Shown one piece after another: positions 12,360 through 24,344 of a stretch of 64,000 nucleotides of DNA (the first letter of the stretch is position 1; every line of letters begins with the position of its first letter). The notes under the pieces were generated by a model. That model made no database searches and was not told the DNA's origin. It saw only the letters and a list, made by a program, of their open reading frames with translations. This DNA is from Branchiostoma floridae. Lineage: Eukaryota; Chordata; Leptocardii; Amphioxiformes; Branchiostomatidae. The translations under genes were made by a program, and so were the position numbers. The stretch spans positions 30,508,859-30,572,858 of the forward strand of contig NC_049979.1 in NCBI RefSeq assembly GCF_000003815.2. Direction: 5' to 3'.

Positions 12360-13420
12360 ATTATCATATAGACTTTGTCCGGTACCTAGCCGTGACGACT
12401 CCAGAGGACGCATTCGCTTGTTACATAGTATACTAGTAGACCATAGACGAGAGCCAGGTTTTGTTCGTCCCGCGGCCATTTATATGCTGGTTGGGTCCGA
12501 CTGCTGCTCTCTCTGCCTTCCAAACCTCCTTACCTGTGTGGTCGGGCAATACAATCCCATCACCACTCCCTACACCTGCCGTGACCTCACAGTGATGTAT
12601 TTCTTTGTACATACGCGTCTTCAAACTGCCGCCATTTTATGCATCCGCGGTATGTGGTGGCTCTCGTTCCCAGAGTTGTAAAATCCTCTACTCACAAATC
12701 ATGGACAATACTCTGAGAACGAGACCTACGCCTGTATTTTTGGACCAATGGGAACCCTGGAAAAAGCGGGTTGTATATGGGATATTAATGACCTGGGTTA
12801 TGCAGAAATTGGAGTCTCCTGATTGGCCCATGCCTCCTGTCTGTATAGAAGTATAAAACCCAATGTAGGGTTTTACTTTGGCAAGCTAACCTTTTTGGCC
12901 TGCTTTGATAGTATATTACGCCACCGTAGGATGCCTACTCCTGTGGGAATGTTTACCAGTACAGGTACTCACCAGGTTACAGTACCCAGAAAATCATATT
13001 GGTAGAGTAACGTAGACTGGTCCAAAATACTGGATATTAATATGCATTTATGTACCAATTACTTTACCTGCGGCTGCTCATGAATAGACTTACACTTAAC
13101 TTAAGTACAACATTTTTTTTCTTATTCTGTTACCAAAAGTATGTTATTCCTACCACAAAGATAAAAACTGTGACTGATTACTGTACTTGTACCTGACCTA
13201 TCCCTCACTTCTCACCGCCAACTTACTGGTCACTAATGTAATTCTATAATATACAGGAACAAGCTTCTTAAACTCATCTTCACAGCAAAAATCAGGAACG
13301 CTAGATTTAGTGTAGATATCTGATAACTAATGATATATCCCCTGACCTGAAATACTGGGTGTGTTATGTACTCAGGCCATGTCTATTTGATTGTATGGTG
13401 GGTAAATATCTGATCTGCCT
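12360..13420. other. noncoding stretch, nothing recognised
   Basis: Several short frames, none with splice signals or recognisable motifs. A poly-C tract lies at its right edge (about 13432-13444). Confidence 0.4.
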
Positions 13421-13844
13421 GCATCAATGTAACCCCCCCCCCCCTCCCAAGAAAAATTAAAAAGCAGCTGCAAAAATAAGCAGATTGCTGCAAATTGCAA
13501 GAGAAAATTCTGAAAGGAATCGAATTCGCGAATGTCGTAGAATGACAAAGACAATACCAAAGTCAAAGTAGTTACAAAGAAACAAACATGAAGAATCCAT
13601 TGTTCAGTATACCATTCTTTAGTTTTAGATATCCATAGAATACCAAGTCTTCATGACCATGTTGGTTTCATAGTGAAGGCAAGTTTTTTGTACCAAGCCA
13701 TCAATTTTGACAATAACTATCAATATCATCACGTTATCATGCAGAAGTAGATCAAAATACACTCCTATAATCCTTTTGCAATAACTTGCTAATCATACGC
13801 ATTATTATGCACCTGGTATTTTGCGCCCTTTCAATGAAATACAA

Positions 13845-14530
13845 GTGTGTATGTATCTTGTGTGTTTATCTATATATGTGTGCATGTTTCTGTAAATAAG
13901 AGTGTGTGTGCACGCGCACATGCTTGTGCAAATTTGTGTGAATATGTGTGTCATTGTGTGTGGCTATGTGAGTGTGTGCATGTTTGTGTGTGTATATTTG
14001 TGTGAGTGAGTGTATCTGTGTGTGCATGCACGCGCATGTGTGTGTGTGTCTGTGAGCGTATGTATGTGTGTGTGTGTGTGTGAGCATATGTATGTGAAAG
14101 TGTGTGTGGCTGGCTGGGTGAGTGTGTGCATGTGTGTGTGTTTGCATTGCATGTGTGTGTATCAGTGTGTTTGAGTGTGTGTGTGTACAAACACTGTACA
14201 TGTGAGTGTGTTTGCATGTGTGTGTGAAGATGTTTGTGTGTGTGTCTGTGAGTGTGTTTGTGCGTGCATGTGCGTGTCTGCATGTGTGTTTGTGAACAGG
14301 GGTGTGTTTGGTGCTTGTGAGTGTGTGTGTTTGTGCGTGTGTGTGTGTTTCTGTGTGTTTGTATGATGTGTGTTTGTGAGTGTGTGTATTTGTGCATGGG
14401 TGTGTGGGTGTGCATGTGTGTCTGAACAGGTGTGTATGTGTTTGTGAGTGTGTGTATGCGTGCATGTGTTCATGTGTGTGTTCATGTGTGTGTGTGTGTT
14501 TGTGTCAGTGTGTTCGTGAGTGTGTGTGTT
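13845..14530. repeat. long imperfect GT-rich simple repeat (about 0.7 kb)
   Basis: The plus strand is almost entirely G and T in GTGTGT/GTGCAT/GTGAGT permutations. The long minus-strand His/Thr-rich frames and plus-strand Cys/Val-rich frames here are artefacts of the repeat. Confidence 0.9.
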
Positions 14531-14790
14531 CGATGAATCACAGGAACATGTCAAAAGCCTAAGTGATGACTGTCTACAGTACAGAAGAAAATTGATACAT
14601 CTTAGTAGTGTATTTACACTGGCAGGTCTTTTTTGTTGTCATAGATCACAAGATACTAATCAGATACATTTTTATGCCTACCATAAGCTCCAAGAACAAT
14701 GCAATACAGTCTTTCAGCTCTGTTACACAACATTCACCAGAATCATGTCCATCACAACTGATATATATTTTTGTGTTGCACATGCTATAG

Positions 14791-14876
14791 GTGCTGATGA
14801 TACTCAACCCAGTCAGGCCACCAGTGTCTTGTGGGATGACAGCAGACGAGAAGCTGATTATGCAGTAATGGATTAA
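14791..14876 (+). CDS. candidate terminal exon of an unidentified host gene
   Basis: A pyrimidine-rich tract and acceptor (CATGCTATAG|GTGCTG) precede an acidic C-terminal tail, ADDTQPSQATSVLWDDSRRE..., ending in ATGGATTAA. A poly(A) signal AATAAA follows at 15043-15048, about 170 bp downstream. The entry phase (two bases) does not match the exit phase of the exon at 9640-9725, so the two are linked only by proximity and strand. The product is unknown. Confidence 0.4.
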
Positions 14877-15042
14877 CCTTTTTCTGCATGGAGGAGTCAT
14901 CCATGAAACGAGCCAAGTCCTACTTTAGAAAAAAAATGCAGTGAGGTGCAGTCTGTATTGTAGAAAGTTAAGCAACTGGTAGAAGTGTATAAAGATTGAA
15001 CAATATGCAGTGTGCTGTGTTTGTAATTGTTAGAATGCCATT

Positions 15043-15048
15043 AATAAA
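15043..15048 (+). promoter_or_regulatory. poly(A) signal for the 14791-14876 exon
   Basis: AATAAA in an AT-rich setting downstream of the putative stop codon. Poly(A) hexamers occur by chance in such sequence, so its support comes from the position only. Confidence 0.35.
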
Positions 15049-16094
15049 TCAGATTCAGATGTTCTTTGGATTGCAGATACAGAATACCTCATGTATCACC
15101 ATTAATGCAATGTTGTGAGAAACCATTTTGCATATCAATTACAGTAACTTGCATTATATACCATGAATATATATGCTGTCAGTAATCGCACTTGTCCATT
15201 TAAGCATGACTGATTGAAAAGGGAGCAGTAACTTTCTGATGTTCTGTTCCTTTGAACAGCCTTAGAATGCAAGGCAACTATAGGGAAGGATAGAATCATT
15301 TTACTATTTATGGATTTGTGTGTTTCAGATACTCTGTCAAAAATAGGTATATAAGCAGTTTCTGATGAATTGATTTTGAAACACAGCATTACATGTTTAT
15401 ATTGCAGCGCTTTTCACCATGTACACACATGTATGAGGTCACTGTCAATGTACTTTTGTAAGATGTATGTAATGAGACATAGTGTGAGTCTTGCTATGCA
15501 ATATTGCCACTCAAGCACATGATGACAGGGTAACAAGGACAGGGAATTGATGGTTAAGAAGCTTTTATTTTGTTTTGTGTGAAGATAATCTGAATAATCT
15601 GGATTTATCTATTTTTCCATATCAATTTCTTTCATAACTGCAATTCATGAATTTTCCTTATTGGCAAATGTATACAAAACATAAAGTATTTGCAAGGATT
15701 ATATCCAATTGTATGAAAAGTGTTGCCTTTTCTTTTCCAAGTATTGGATCCCTTTTGTCAAGCTTTAATTTACAATCAAGTCATTTAATACACAGTGGTC
15801 TTGATAAACACAGTGAGTCATCAGCTTTATGAGTCCATAGTTTTAGGGCAGGTAAGCAGTCATCATCAAGATTCCTTGTATAAGGATGAATCAGGTTGGT
15901 TAACTTACCATGGTGATGGAAGGGCTCAAAACAAAGCCACCACATGCGTAGTTTTGAAGTTTGTCATGTTTTTGCATAAGTGACGCTGAATCAACTGACA
16001 TTACAAATTACTTTAAAGTGTTGTTTTAATGTGATGTCACTTCTAATAAACAAAAAGTTTGGCTAGCACATCTGTGTATATTATCATTACCTCC

Positions 16095-16690
16095 ATAATA
16101 TATTCATGGAGGTTATATTTTTACTTAGTCTTTGTGTGTGTGTGTGTGTGCCTGTAAACAAGATAACTCAACGGCTGGCTGGATTGGTTTGATACTTGAT
16201 AGGTATAAGTTTACGAATAACGGATTTTCATGATTGTTGGTATGTAGGTACATGTAGCTTAGGCCAAAATATACAAAATGAAATATGAATCATGCAAAAC
16301 GGGGATCATTTGCATGATAAATAAGAATATATTAATCATATCAGTTTTTTTTTCAATGCATCACTTGCCACGGACACGGTATGGCCTTGGCATTTGGGTG
16401 GCAGATAGCTTTTTATGGCAGGACAAGGTGGGGCAGGTTTGAGCCGCCTAACGTGTGATTTTGGAACTACAGGGGTGATTTTGTCATTCCAAAGAGTAGA
16501 ACTGAAGAGAGAAACAGCGTATTTCCATCATTTTAGGCGTGCAGGTTGCTTAGGAAAAGATTCTCATAATGATATACATATTATGCAAATGAGGACTTGA
16601 TTTGCATTATCAATGAGGAAATTGAATGATTCTATTGTTTTCCATACCAGGTAATTGGACTTCAATAAATGGAAGTCCTTTCAGTTGTTC
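16095..16690. repeat. interspersed repeat, second copy at 49379-50470
   Basis: It starts with CCTCCATAATATATTCATGGAGG and a short GT run, and shares with 49379-50470 blocks such as GAATAACGGATTTTCATGATT, TTTGGTATGTAGGTAC and GGCAGATAGCTTTT (described here in pieces). The terminal CCTCCATG/CATGGAGG palindrome suggests an old DNA element. No gene is seen in it or in the flanks 14880-16090 and 16690-17230. Confidence 0.6.
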
Positions 16691-17229
16691 AAATTACATG
16701 AAAAGACTTGAAAAAAAATGAATGAAATTATTACTCATACTGTTGATCATCATAATTGAGTAGGTTTCAAAACTCGCCCAAATACGTTGATGACACACCA
16801 CGCTTGGGCACTAAATGTCGCTAGTAATAGACTATCTCTATTGTATATAATTCTTTTTGTTGCTTATGAATATATTCATCAAAACGCTTTCTGAAGGCAA
16901 TTTCACAATTGGAATATCAAAATACCTATGCTTGCTAATTGTGAAAATCATCATTGGTGAATAGAAGAATCTTAAACTCGATAAAAACAAAGGGAATCTT
17001 AACGGTGCTGTACAGATATAGTTTGGGCAAAAATGAAGAAAGATCAATTGCTTTTATCTTCAAGTAGATTAAAGGGAGATCATAACTGATAAAGGGGCAT
17101 ATAGATCACCATATTTGCCTTTCATGGTGAAAATTTCTCTAACAAATATTTCTTCGTCTTCGTTTTATGACAGAAAACACCCGTCCATCATGTAAGGTTA
17201 AAATCGAACTAGAAATGTCCATGTGAAAC

Positions 17230-17968
17230 ATTGCGGCGGAGCGCGCCTTCATTTTGCCGTAACCATAATTGCTAAGGTTAGGGCTATAGTGTCTTAAGGC
17301 ATCAAACTTGGTATGATTAGAAAGGTCTTTTGGTGGGTACTTGTAATCTGAAATCCGTTTTGAAATTGCGTTCTCTGTTGCGGAGATATGAGTGTTCAAT
17401 CCCTAACCCTAATTGCTAGGGTTAGGGTTAGGGTTACGGTAAGGGCTAGGGTTAGGGTAAGGGCTAGGGGTAGGGTATACATTGTATTCAAGGCGGTCAA
17501 ACTTGGTATGATTAGAAAGGTCTTTTAGTGGATACTTGTAATCTGAAATCCGTTTTGAAATTGCGTCCTTTGTTGCGGAGATATGAGTTTTTAATCCGCT
17601 CCCCTAACCCTAATTGCTAGGGTTAGGGTTAGGGCTAGGGTTACGGTAAGGGCTAGGGTTAGGGTATACATTGTATTCAAGGCGGTCAAACTTGGTATGA
17701 TTAGAAAGGTCTTTTAGTGGGTACTTGTAATCTGAAATCCGTTTTGAAATTGCGTTCTCTGTTGCGGAGATATGAGTGTTTAATCCCTTAGTTCCCCTAA
17801 CCTAATTGGTAGGGTTTGGGCTAGGGTTACGGAAAGGGCTAGGGTTAGGGTAAACATTGTATTCAAGGCGGTCAAACTTGGTATGATTAGAAAGGTCTTT
17901 TGGTGGGTACTTGTAATCTGAAATCCGTTTTGAAATTGCGTTCTCTGTTGCGGAGATATTAGTGTTAA
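17230..17968. repeat. satellite array with telomere-like TTAGGG blocks (about 186-195-bp units)
   Basis: Four units are marked by CAAACTTGGTATGATTAG at about 17303, 17498, 17687 and 17873 (spacings 195, 189 and 186 bp). Each unit contains TTGCGGAGATATGAGTG and a block of CCCTAACCC/TAGGGTTAGGG repeats with TAATTGCTAGGG. The array resumes at 58979-59044, immediately beyond the outer transposon, showing that the transposon inserted into the array. Confidence 0.85.
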
Positions 17969-18000
17969 GGTAGGGTCTCAGGGTGGCTGAGGGGTTCTGA
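17969..18000 (+). repeat. left 32-bp TIR of the outer transposon
   Basis: Perfect reverse complement of 58947-58978; beyond 18000 the similarity stops. It is preceded by TTAA at 17965-17968. Confidence 0.95.
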
Positions 18001-18654
18001 AAATACTATTTTGATTAAAGTATGGACCATGATTTTTTTTCAGATGGTACCTTATTACACAGAGATAATTTATGCAAATTAGTATGATGTCCCGATGACG
18101 TCATCAAGAATTACAAGGCCACGCCCCTTTTTAGAAAAAAGGCTCATTTTTGGCTTCCAATTAAATATTTTTCAATGATATTTCCCAGTAATGTATATAA
18201 TATGGACTTAAACAGATTCGCGTGCGTTTTTGATCATATTTTGAAATGCCGATTTTTTGTGAATTTTTCCGTGAATTCTAATTACCCCATACGATATCAG
18301 CAGCTAGGAGCGCTAAATTTCACTCCTTTGCGTCGGGTGCGCGCCAAGTTGTAGGTTACAGGGTACATTTCAAAATAAAACCCATTTTACCCGTCTTTGG
18401 CAAGCAGTTTTTTAAAATTGACGTCCTTAAAATGACGTCTGTACTGTAGAGGTGCTTTAAACACCATTTTGGTGCGGTAAAAGAGCCGAAATCGCCGCTT
18501 TTTGGACCGCATTCCAATGGAACAATCACTTCCGGTTGAATGCCGGTCAGTGACCTCTCAGTCGGCGTCTTGTCTCACGATTCGGAAGCCAAAACAAGGA
18601 TTTCCATTTTTCCAGAGGGAGTAAGTAACAGCCAAAGCGTGCCCTGCCACGCTA

Positions 18655-18702
18655 AAGGCCACGTGACCGTCATGACGTCATCCCCGCCAACCCCAAACAA
18701 CA
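18655..18702 (+). promoter_or_regulatory. proximal promoter elements of the outer transposase
   Basis: An E-box CACGTG (18660-18665) and a full CRE TGACGTCA (18673-18680) lie within 45 bp of the ATG, which is in a good context (ACAATGG). A second CRE-like TGACGTCA lies further upstream near 18105. No TATA box is obvious. Confidence 0.5.
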
Positions 18703-18959
18703 ATGGCGGACCCGCAGCCGGCAGGCACGGGTGGTGGGAAAGTTAAAAGAAAGGCTTTCAAGAGTAAAAAACAGAGGTATTCCGCGCTAGCGCGACTCTC
18801 AAACAAAGCCCAAGGAATGGGTAGAGGTTCAAGGACCAGGATTTTTGATCCACCCGTAGGCTATGAGGTCCAAACGTATGAGCAAAGCCATGTTATGTAC
18901 ACGCCTGGGAAGACCCGAATCCGTAGTGCGGCGGCCTCAGCGGACATTTTGCAGGAAAG
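18703..18959 (+). CDS. outer transposase exon 1 (basic N-terminus)
   Basis: 85 codons starting MADPQPAGTGGGKVKRKAFK, with a lysine/arginine-rich segment (KVKRKAFKSKKQR) that could serve as a nuclear localisation signal or DNA contact. It ends at a donor AAAG|GTTAGT in phase 2. The start is chosen because it is the first in-frame ATG in a good context, just after CRE and E-box motifs. Confidence 0.75.
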
Positions 18960-19965
18960 GTTAGTCACACGCATTTCTTCATGTTTGGTTTCGATATATT
19001 TTGTACTTAGATAGCGATTATTTCTACGCATTATTCGACATCATACGCTATCTACACAAGCCTTGCAGCTGTCCTGAACTTGTTGCTATTCTCTACCTGT
19101 CAACCTGTATCTGTTGTGAAATAAATTTATTATTTGTCACATTTTACTTGGTAAGTCTCCGGCTGTCAGGGTATTCGATCGATGTGATCTGCGTCGCACA
19201 GTTTCCCTGTTACATGATCTTAGATGTAGCGTACCATCTTATCTGTGCTTCGGTTCAAACAAATTTCAAAGATTGTTTGGATTATTCAAACGTGGTAACG
19301 TTCATGTAAGCGCCAGGAAGGTTATTGTTGGCTAATGTTGGGATTTATAATTGTGTGGTCAGGAAATGACTAAACACTTACAGAATATGGTAATGTCTAT
19401 CACATATTTCCGGGTCAGTATACGATTGACCTGACGATATTTTACCCGAATGTCCGATTTATGCCATATTATGGATTATTATTTATGCCATATACAAATG
19501 ATGCGATTATACCATTATATTTATAATGGAGTGAATGGCAAATGGTTTGGGTTTTCAGAATTTTGTGCAAATCCCAGACTTATGCCAAAAACAGTGATGC
19601 AATTAGTTGGTGTCCACAATAATAAGTTCTTTGCGTTTGTTCACATATTCTTGGAAGACTCTGGAAAATTTATCTCAGCGATCAAAGTATCTTTTGTGCA
19701 AGAACTAATCTTATGATAAATCAGTGTGTTTTACAATATGAAAAGAGGCATTATATTTTCTGTATTTTCTGTAAATATTTTCAATTTTTTAATTTATAAA
19801 TATTATCACCTGCTGACATAATTTTACAGCATCTCTATACAATTTGAAGCATGGTCAACCTGTTTTTGTAAAGGTATGAAATTGATGAGTGGATGTGATA
19901 ATGGCCTACAGTTCTTCACAAAGTTATGAGTTGTCATGATTGTAATTCTCAATCTTTATTTTTAG

Positions 19966-20377
19966 GGGTTTCAATAGGAGCTTCATACTTGAGAGCTCAG
20001 AATCTGAGGCAGAACAGACATCACTACCAGCAGACGGGCCTCTGCCCGAGGACCAGCCATCTACATCAGCAGACAGGCCTCTGCCCGCGGACCAGCCATC
20101 CACATCAGCAGACAGGCCTCTGCCCGAGGACCAGCCATCTACATCAGCAGACAGGCCTCTGCCCGCGGACCAACCATCCACATCAGCAGACAGGCCTCTG
20201 CCCGAGGACCAGCCATCTACATCAGCAGACAGGCCTCTGCCCGAGGACCAGCCATCTACATCATCATGCATGCCTCCCTCAGAGAGCCTTATGGAAAGAG
20301 CCAGTAGCACATGGAAGTCCCTGGCAACATCCATGTTCATTGCTTATGGTGACTCTTTGGGACACTTGATTCACCAG
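19966..20377 (+). CDS. outer transposase exon 2 with 13-residue tandem repeats
   Basis: The acceptor TTTATTTTTAG|GGG completes an Arg codon from exon 1. The exon encodes an acidic linker and then about six copies of a 13-residue unit (STSADRPLPEDQP, with PADQP variants; 39-bp DNA repeat at about 20026-20260), followed by ESLMERASSTWKSL.... I place its end at CACCAG|GTGGGT because only this donor keeps the phase (0) needed by exon 3; the frame stays open further, to a second donor-like site at 20495, which would give a wrong phase. The competing plus- and minus-strand frames over the repeats are artefacts. Confidence 0.7.
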
Positions 20378-20750
20378 GTGGGTAGCAAGACTTCCTTCAC
20401 TGGTTATGATTCAACTGAAGATAATGGTGGCTGTCCTTGTCACCTGCTGGGCCTAGTACATGACTTTTGTTTCACAAATAAATACAAAGATACGAGTAAG
20501 TGATTACAGTTCTTGGTTTTACAGGGAAAGTAACAGACTGGCGGTGGGGGGGGGGGCACTTTTGTAGATGCATAATATGTCTATGAATATGTGCAAGTGT
20601 ACCTACATATCTACTACAAATTTCAGACTTTAAATAAATCAAATGAATGTGTATCAGAAACCTTTTTATGTTATTTTTAGAAAACTGTACTTTTATTATG
20701 TTTATTTCATCAGTGACAATGAACTAACAAGTGTTTTATATTCTCTTCAG

Positions 20751-21968
20751 ATCAATGAGAAGAGGACCTGCGCAACAGAGGGGTGCAATGGAATGATGGT
20801 ACCTTGGAGCACAGAAAGAGTTGGCCTTGGAGGCAACATAAAGGCAGTTTTCATGTGCACTGGCTGCAAAGGTGGGGGTGTCTCATTTGAGGCCTCCACA
20901 TTTGTGCAAGAAGAGAAAAGACATGTTGGTGGGCATGCAGTGGCATTGTCTTTCATTTTGAATGGGCAGACTTATGAGAAGTATAAACAGGCACTTAACC
21001 TCGGTCTCGGTATGCCTGTGTTCACTTACAACACCTACTATGGTATCCTCAGCAAGGTCTATCCCCAAGTACACGCCATCCTAGAGCAACAGATGAAGAA
21101 AGCCCGAGCGGATATGCAAGAGATGGAGGCCGGCAAACTGGGGAGCTGGAAGAGAGCTGTCACTTCTGGAGATGGTGTGTATCACACCAGAGGATACCAC
21201 AGTAAGAACTGCACAGTCATTCTCGTAGATTACCTTGAAAATGCCCTGCTGGCAGCGATCCACATTTGCCAGAGAGGTAAGGATGCTGTTCTAAAAGATG
21301 ATGTCCTCCAGTTTCCAGGGACGTCAAAGGCTGCAGAGGGGTATGGGTTTGAACTTATCTGGGAAGAGCTACAAGCAGAAGGAATGGAAGTGGAAGTACA
21401 CTGGCAGGATGCTGATAGTACCAGTGAGACTTCCTTTTACAAATTCTTTTCCCGGGACAAGTCCAAGGTTATGTACTGTGGAGGTCACGTGGGCAGAGCC
21501 CACGGAAAGCAGCTAGAGAAGTTGGCGGCTATGAAGACATTCTCTGCAGGCTTCAAAAAGAAGCACCCTAAGTACGAACTAGACGGTCTGAAGTGTCAAT
21601 GCAGCACGCATAAGGCAGACTGTGGCTGCCTCACAAAGAAGGCAGTAAGGCAAATGAAGATAAACCATTTTGCCGCCCTGGTACAGAGTGGAACAGATGC
21701 TGAGGTATATGCTCAAAGAATGAGAGCACTGGGGTGCTACCACGGCAGAAACATTCACAAATGGAAAGGGGGAAAGTGTGACTTTCATGGGAAGAAGCGA
21801 TGCACGTGTAATGCGAACTGCGACCCACTGAATGTGAAGTGCAAGGGCAAGCCATACTCAACTTCACATCCCCTAACCTGTCCGATGCATATGATGGCCT
21901 ACCAAATTGAGTGTGAACAGAGGGCTGCAAAGAGCAAGGATGTCATCCATCCAGAGATGGGTAGGGGC
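20751..21968 (+). CDS. outer transposase exon 3, left part (zinc ribbon and DDE core)
   Basis: The acceptor TTCTCTTCAG|ATC opens about 406 codons. An N-terminal zinc-ribbon-like set (CATEGCNG and CTGCKGGG) is followed by a long helical segment and the catalytic core: SGDGVYHTRGYHS carries the first Asp, and VHWQDADSTSETSFYKFF a second Asp. This fits the Mutator-like transposase family in which the first motif is DG-W-x-RG-x-S. A cysteine-rich region follows (LKCQCSTHKADCGCL and KRCTCNANCDP). The exon is interrupted at 21968 by the giant element; translation would run into the insert and stop at once (GGC TAG). Its other part is at 54345-54385. Confidence 0.85.
21961..21968. repeat. left 8-bp target site duplication (GTAGGGGC) of the giant element
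   Basis: Identical to 54337-54344. Both copies directly abut the TAGGGCTGGG / CCCAGCCCTA termini. Confidence 0.93.
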
Positions 21969-21988
21969 TAGGGCTGGGTACCGGTACA
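21969..21988 (+). repeat. left terminal inverted repeat of the giant element
   Basis: 19 of 20 bases match the reverse complement of 54317-54336. It is followed by a GGTCCAGGTCCGG-rich subterminal stretch (22005-22065) that contains its own GGTCC/GGACC palindromes. Confidence 0.93.
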
Positions 21989-22386
21989 GAAAATTCAGGT
22001 CCAGGTCCGGTTCAGGTCCAAAGGATCAGGTCCAGGTCCGGACCTGAACCTGGACCTGATGCAGTATGACTCATACCAATGGTCCATTTCACTACAAAGG
22101 AATCTGTTTGGTGGAGTATTAGACTTACACTGGCGTTTCAAAATCCTACAACGCTAACTGCACCAGTACGATTGGTTGTAAAACTTGGTATAATTATTAC
22201 TATAAACTCTACACTACTTCACTCTTGTTATTTTCTTCCACCTGCAAGCCAGCTTAAGCTATTTATCTCATTCTTTTAGCTCAAAATAGTATTTCTCATG
22301 AATAGCGTGATAATTACAAAACATGTGATAGCGATAAGAAAAAAACTTTGTCTTATTTTTTCGCCAAAGGATTTTCAGTCTTCTTC

Positions 22387-23110
22387 TGAAGAATTAATGT
22401 GATGGCAACCCCCTTATCACATTAATTCTCCATAGAGATATCTAATTCTTATATGGAGAATTAATGTGTTAGCAACCCCCTTATCACATTAATTCTCCAT
22501 AGAGATATACAGGTTCTTATATGGAGAATTAATGTGATAGCAACCCCCTTATCACATTAATTCTCCATAGAGAGATTCCACAATAATTTTATGGAGAATT
22601 AATGTGATAGCAACCCCCTTATCACATTAATTCTCCATAGAGATATCCAGGATTCTTATATGGAGAATTAATGTGATAGCAACCCCCTTATCACATTAAT
22701 TCTCCATAGAGCGATTCCACAATTCTTATATGGAGAATTAATGTGATAGCAACCCCCTTATCACATTAATTCTCCATAGAGATATCCAGGATTCTTATAT
22801 GGAGAATTAATGTGATAGCAACCCCTTATCACATTAATTCTCCATAGAGAGTTTCCACAATTCTTATATGGAGAATTAATGTGATAGCAGCCCCCTTATC
22901 ACATTAATTCTCCATAGAGAGATTTAATGATTCTTATATGGAGAATTAATGTGATAGCAACCCCCTTATCACATTAATTCTCCATAGAGAGATTCCACAA
23001 TTCTTATATGGAGAATTAATGTGATAGCAACCCCCTTATCACATTAATTCTCCAAAGAAAGATCCAGTACTCATCTACTGGAGTATTAATGTGATAGCAA
23101 CCCCCTTATA
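22387..23110 (+). repeat. left subterminal hairpin array (10 complete units plus a half)
   Basis: Each unit of about 62-71 bp contains a hairpin with 17-bp arms, TGGAGAATTAATGTGAT and ATCACATTAATTCTCCA, around the loop AGCAACCCCCTT, followed by a spacer such as TAGAGATATCCAGGATTC. Ten complete hairpins and a final half unit are visible. Arms and loop are far better conserved than spacers. The same hairpin occurs in reverse orientation at 53401-54075. The function is unknown; transposase binding or end processing is inference. Confidence 0.92.
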
Positions 23111-23790
23111 GTTCGCATTATCATCATAGCAAATGAGAAACTAGCTGATATAGTTGTAAATGACTGGAATTTCATTCTTGTGGCATTTGGAACGTACGTG
23201 GAGGTTAACATCCTTGAACATAAATTGTGTAAATGAAGACTTATAATTGTTTGCATAAATGACCAGAAAATGCTAGTATGGCCTCCTCTCGATACTAGTC
23301 TTAAGATAGAATTGTCTACTTCTGTTAACTTGGTGGAGAGATGCCCAACAAAAATAAGGTATGCCCACGAGGACCTTGTTTGTATGATTAATGAAAAACA
23401 CACATAATGTTTCAGCCGTAAAGGTTAAAATCATTCAGAGCATGTATGGATTCGTGGAACTCATATTTTTTCTTCTTTTGTAATTTCTAGGCCTTTTTAG
23501 TAATGGAATGAATGAGCTTTGTTGCTCGACAGTTATTCACGGTATAGTGCATGGCAAGTATGACAGAGCGATAATAGAATAATGAAATTGTACTACACTA
23601 TACACACTCAAAGTCCGTTCAATTATCAAGGGTTGCAATCTCAGACGGGAAAAATCATATTTTTTTGCTGGTGCGTATACGCTTTGAATCGAGGTTCGTT
23701 CAACGGGTTGGTTTGCATGGATAGATGCATGGATCGGTCAATTTAACCAAACCCAGGTCTAATAGCTCTTCTATACGCCTGATAACGTAA
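23111..23790. other. interior of giant element, no gene seen
   Basis: Anonymous AT-rich sequence. A minus-strand open frame at 23086-23403 overlaps the array edge, has no recognisable motif and no splice sites, and is not called. Confidence 0.4.
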
Positions 23791-23793
23791 TTG

Positions 23794-23881
23794 AGTCAGC
23801 GTGGCTGCCTGGTCTAAGCCGCTGGGTGATAGCGATTTGCTTTTGCAGCCGTGGATCGTGGGTTCGAACCCCACTTGTTAC
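23794..23881 (+). ncRNA. tRNA-like sequence (degenerate class II tRNA or SINE head)
   Basis: An A-box-like GTGGCTGCCTGGTCTAAGCC and a perfect T-arm with B box GGTTCGAACCC (within GTGGGTTCGAACCCCAC) are present, followed by a T8 run that would terminate Pol III. The 5' and 3' acceptor strands pair poorly and the anticodon arm is not convincing, so a functional tRNA is unlikely. No SINE tail is recognised downstream. Confidence 0.5.
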
Positions 23882-24164
23882 ATTTTTTTTCTTTGATAGA
23901 CAAATCTAAAGTAATTTTTTTTATAGAAGACAGACCAATTCAGTAATTCGATGTTTAAAAACTCTTTTTTCAGTTGATTTTGTTTAACGTCCAGGCTTTT
24001 TTCAGAAGCTTTCTTGTCTGAAATCAGGCGTGATGGCATCCATAATATTTACTGCTGTCGCCTAACCAAATGAAACTCGGAAATAAAGTCTATTTTGACG
24101 AAGCGCTCCCGAGTTTGCGAACACACAACGAAAACTGCACCTCCGCCTCACAGAATGCAACTTG

Positions 24165-24200
24165 AAAGGTAGTGACGTCACAAGGGGAATCTCCAACACC
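24165..24200 (+). promoter_or_regulatory. CRE-like palindrome upstream of a possible plus-strand exon
   Basis: GTGACGTCAC lies at about 24171-24180, just upstream of an ATG (ACCATGCGATGG) that opens a short frame. It may mark the promoter of a left-end gene of the giant element; support is limited to the motif. Confidence 0.3.
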
Positions 24201-24344
24201 ATGCGATGGATCGGTGATCAGGACATTGATCAGAACGTACTATTTACTGTGCGTTTCTTGTTGTTTGTTTACGTCACATGTTCATGTCACATTATCTATG
24301 ACACTATAACAATGATGAAGTGTCAAATAATCGGTGGTCTTTAG

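Noticed and set aside
13951-14554. Long His/Thr-rich minus-strand and Cys/Val-rich plus-strand frames
   Set aside because: They are produced by the GT/CA simple repeat, and all frames of such a repeat stay open.
19924-20369. Alternative plus and minus frames over the 39-bp repeat
   Set aside because: Only the frame giving STSADRPLPEDQP agrees with the splice phases from exon 1 and into exon 3.
20378-20495. Extending outer transposase exon 2 to the donor at 20495
   Set aside because: The exit phase would be 1, giving a stop two codons into exon 3; the donor CACCAG|GTGGGT at 20377 gives phase 0 and an open junction.
22387-23110. CRISPR-like array
   Set aside because: Repeats are palindromes with variable short spacers in a clearly eukaryotic, intron-bearing region, no cas genes exist, and the array is mirrored at the other end of a transposon.
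23794-23881. Functional tRNA gene
   Set aside because: The T-arm and B box are perfect, but the acceptor stem mispairs and the anticodon arm is not credible.
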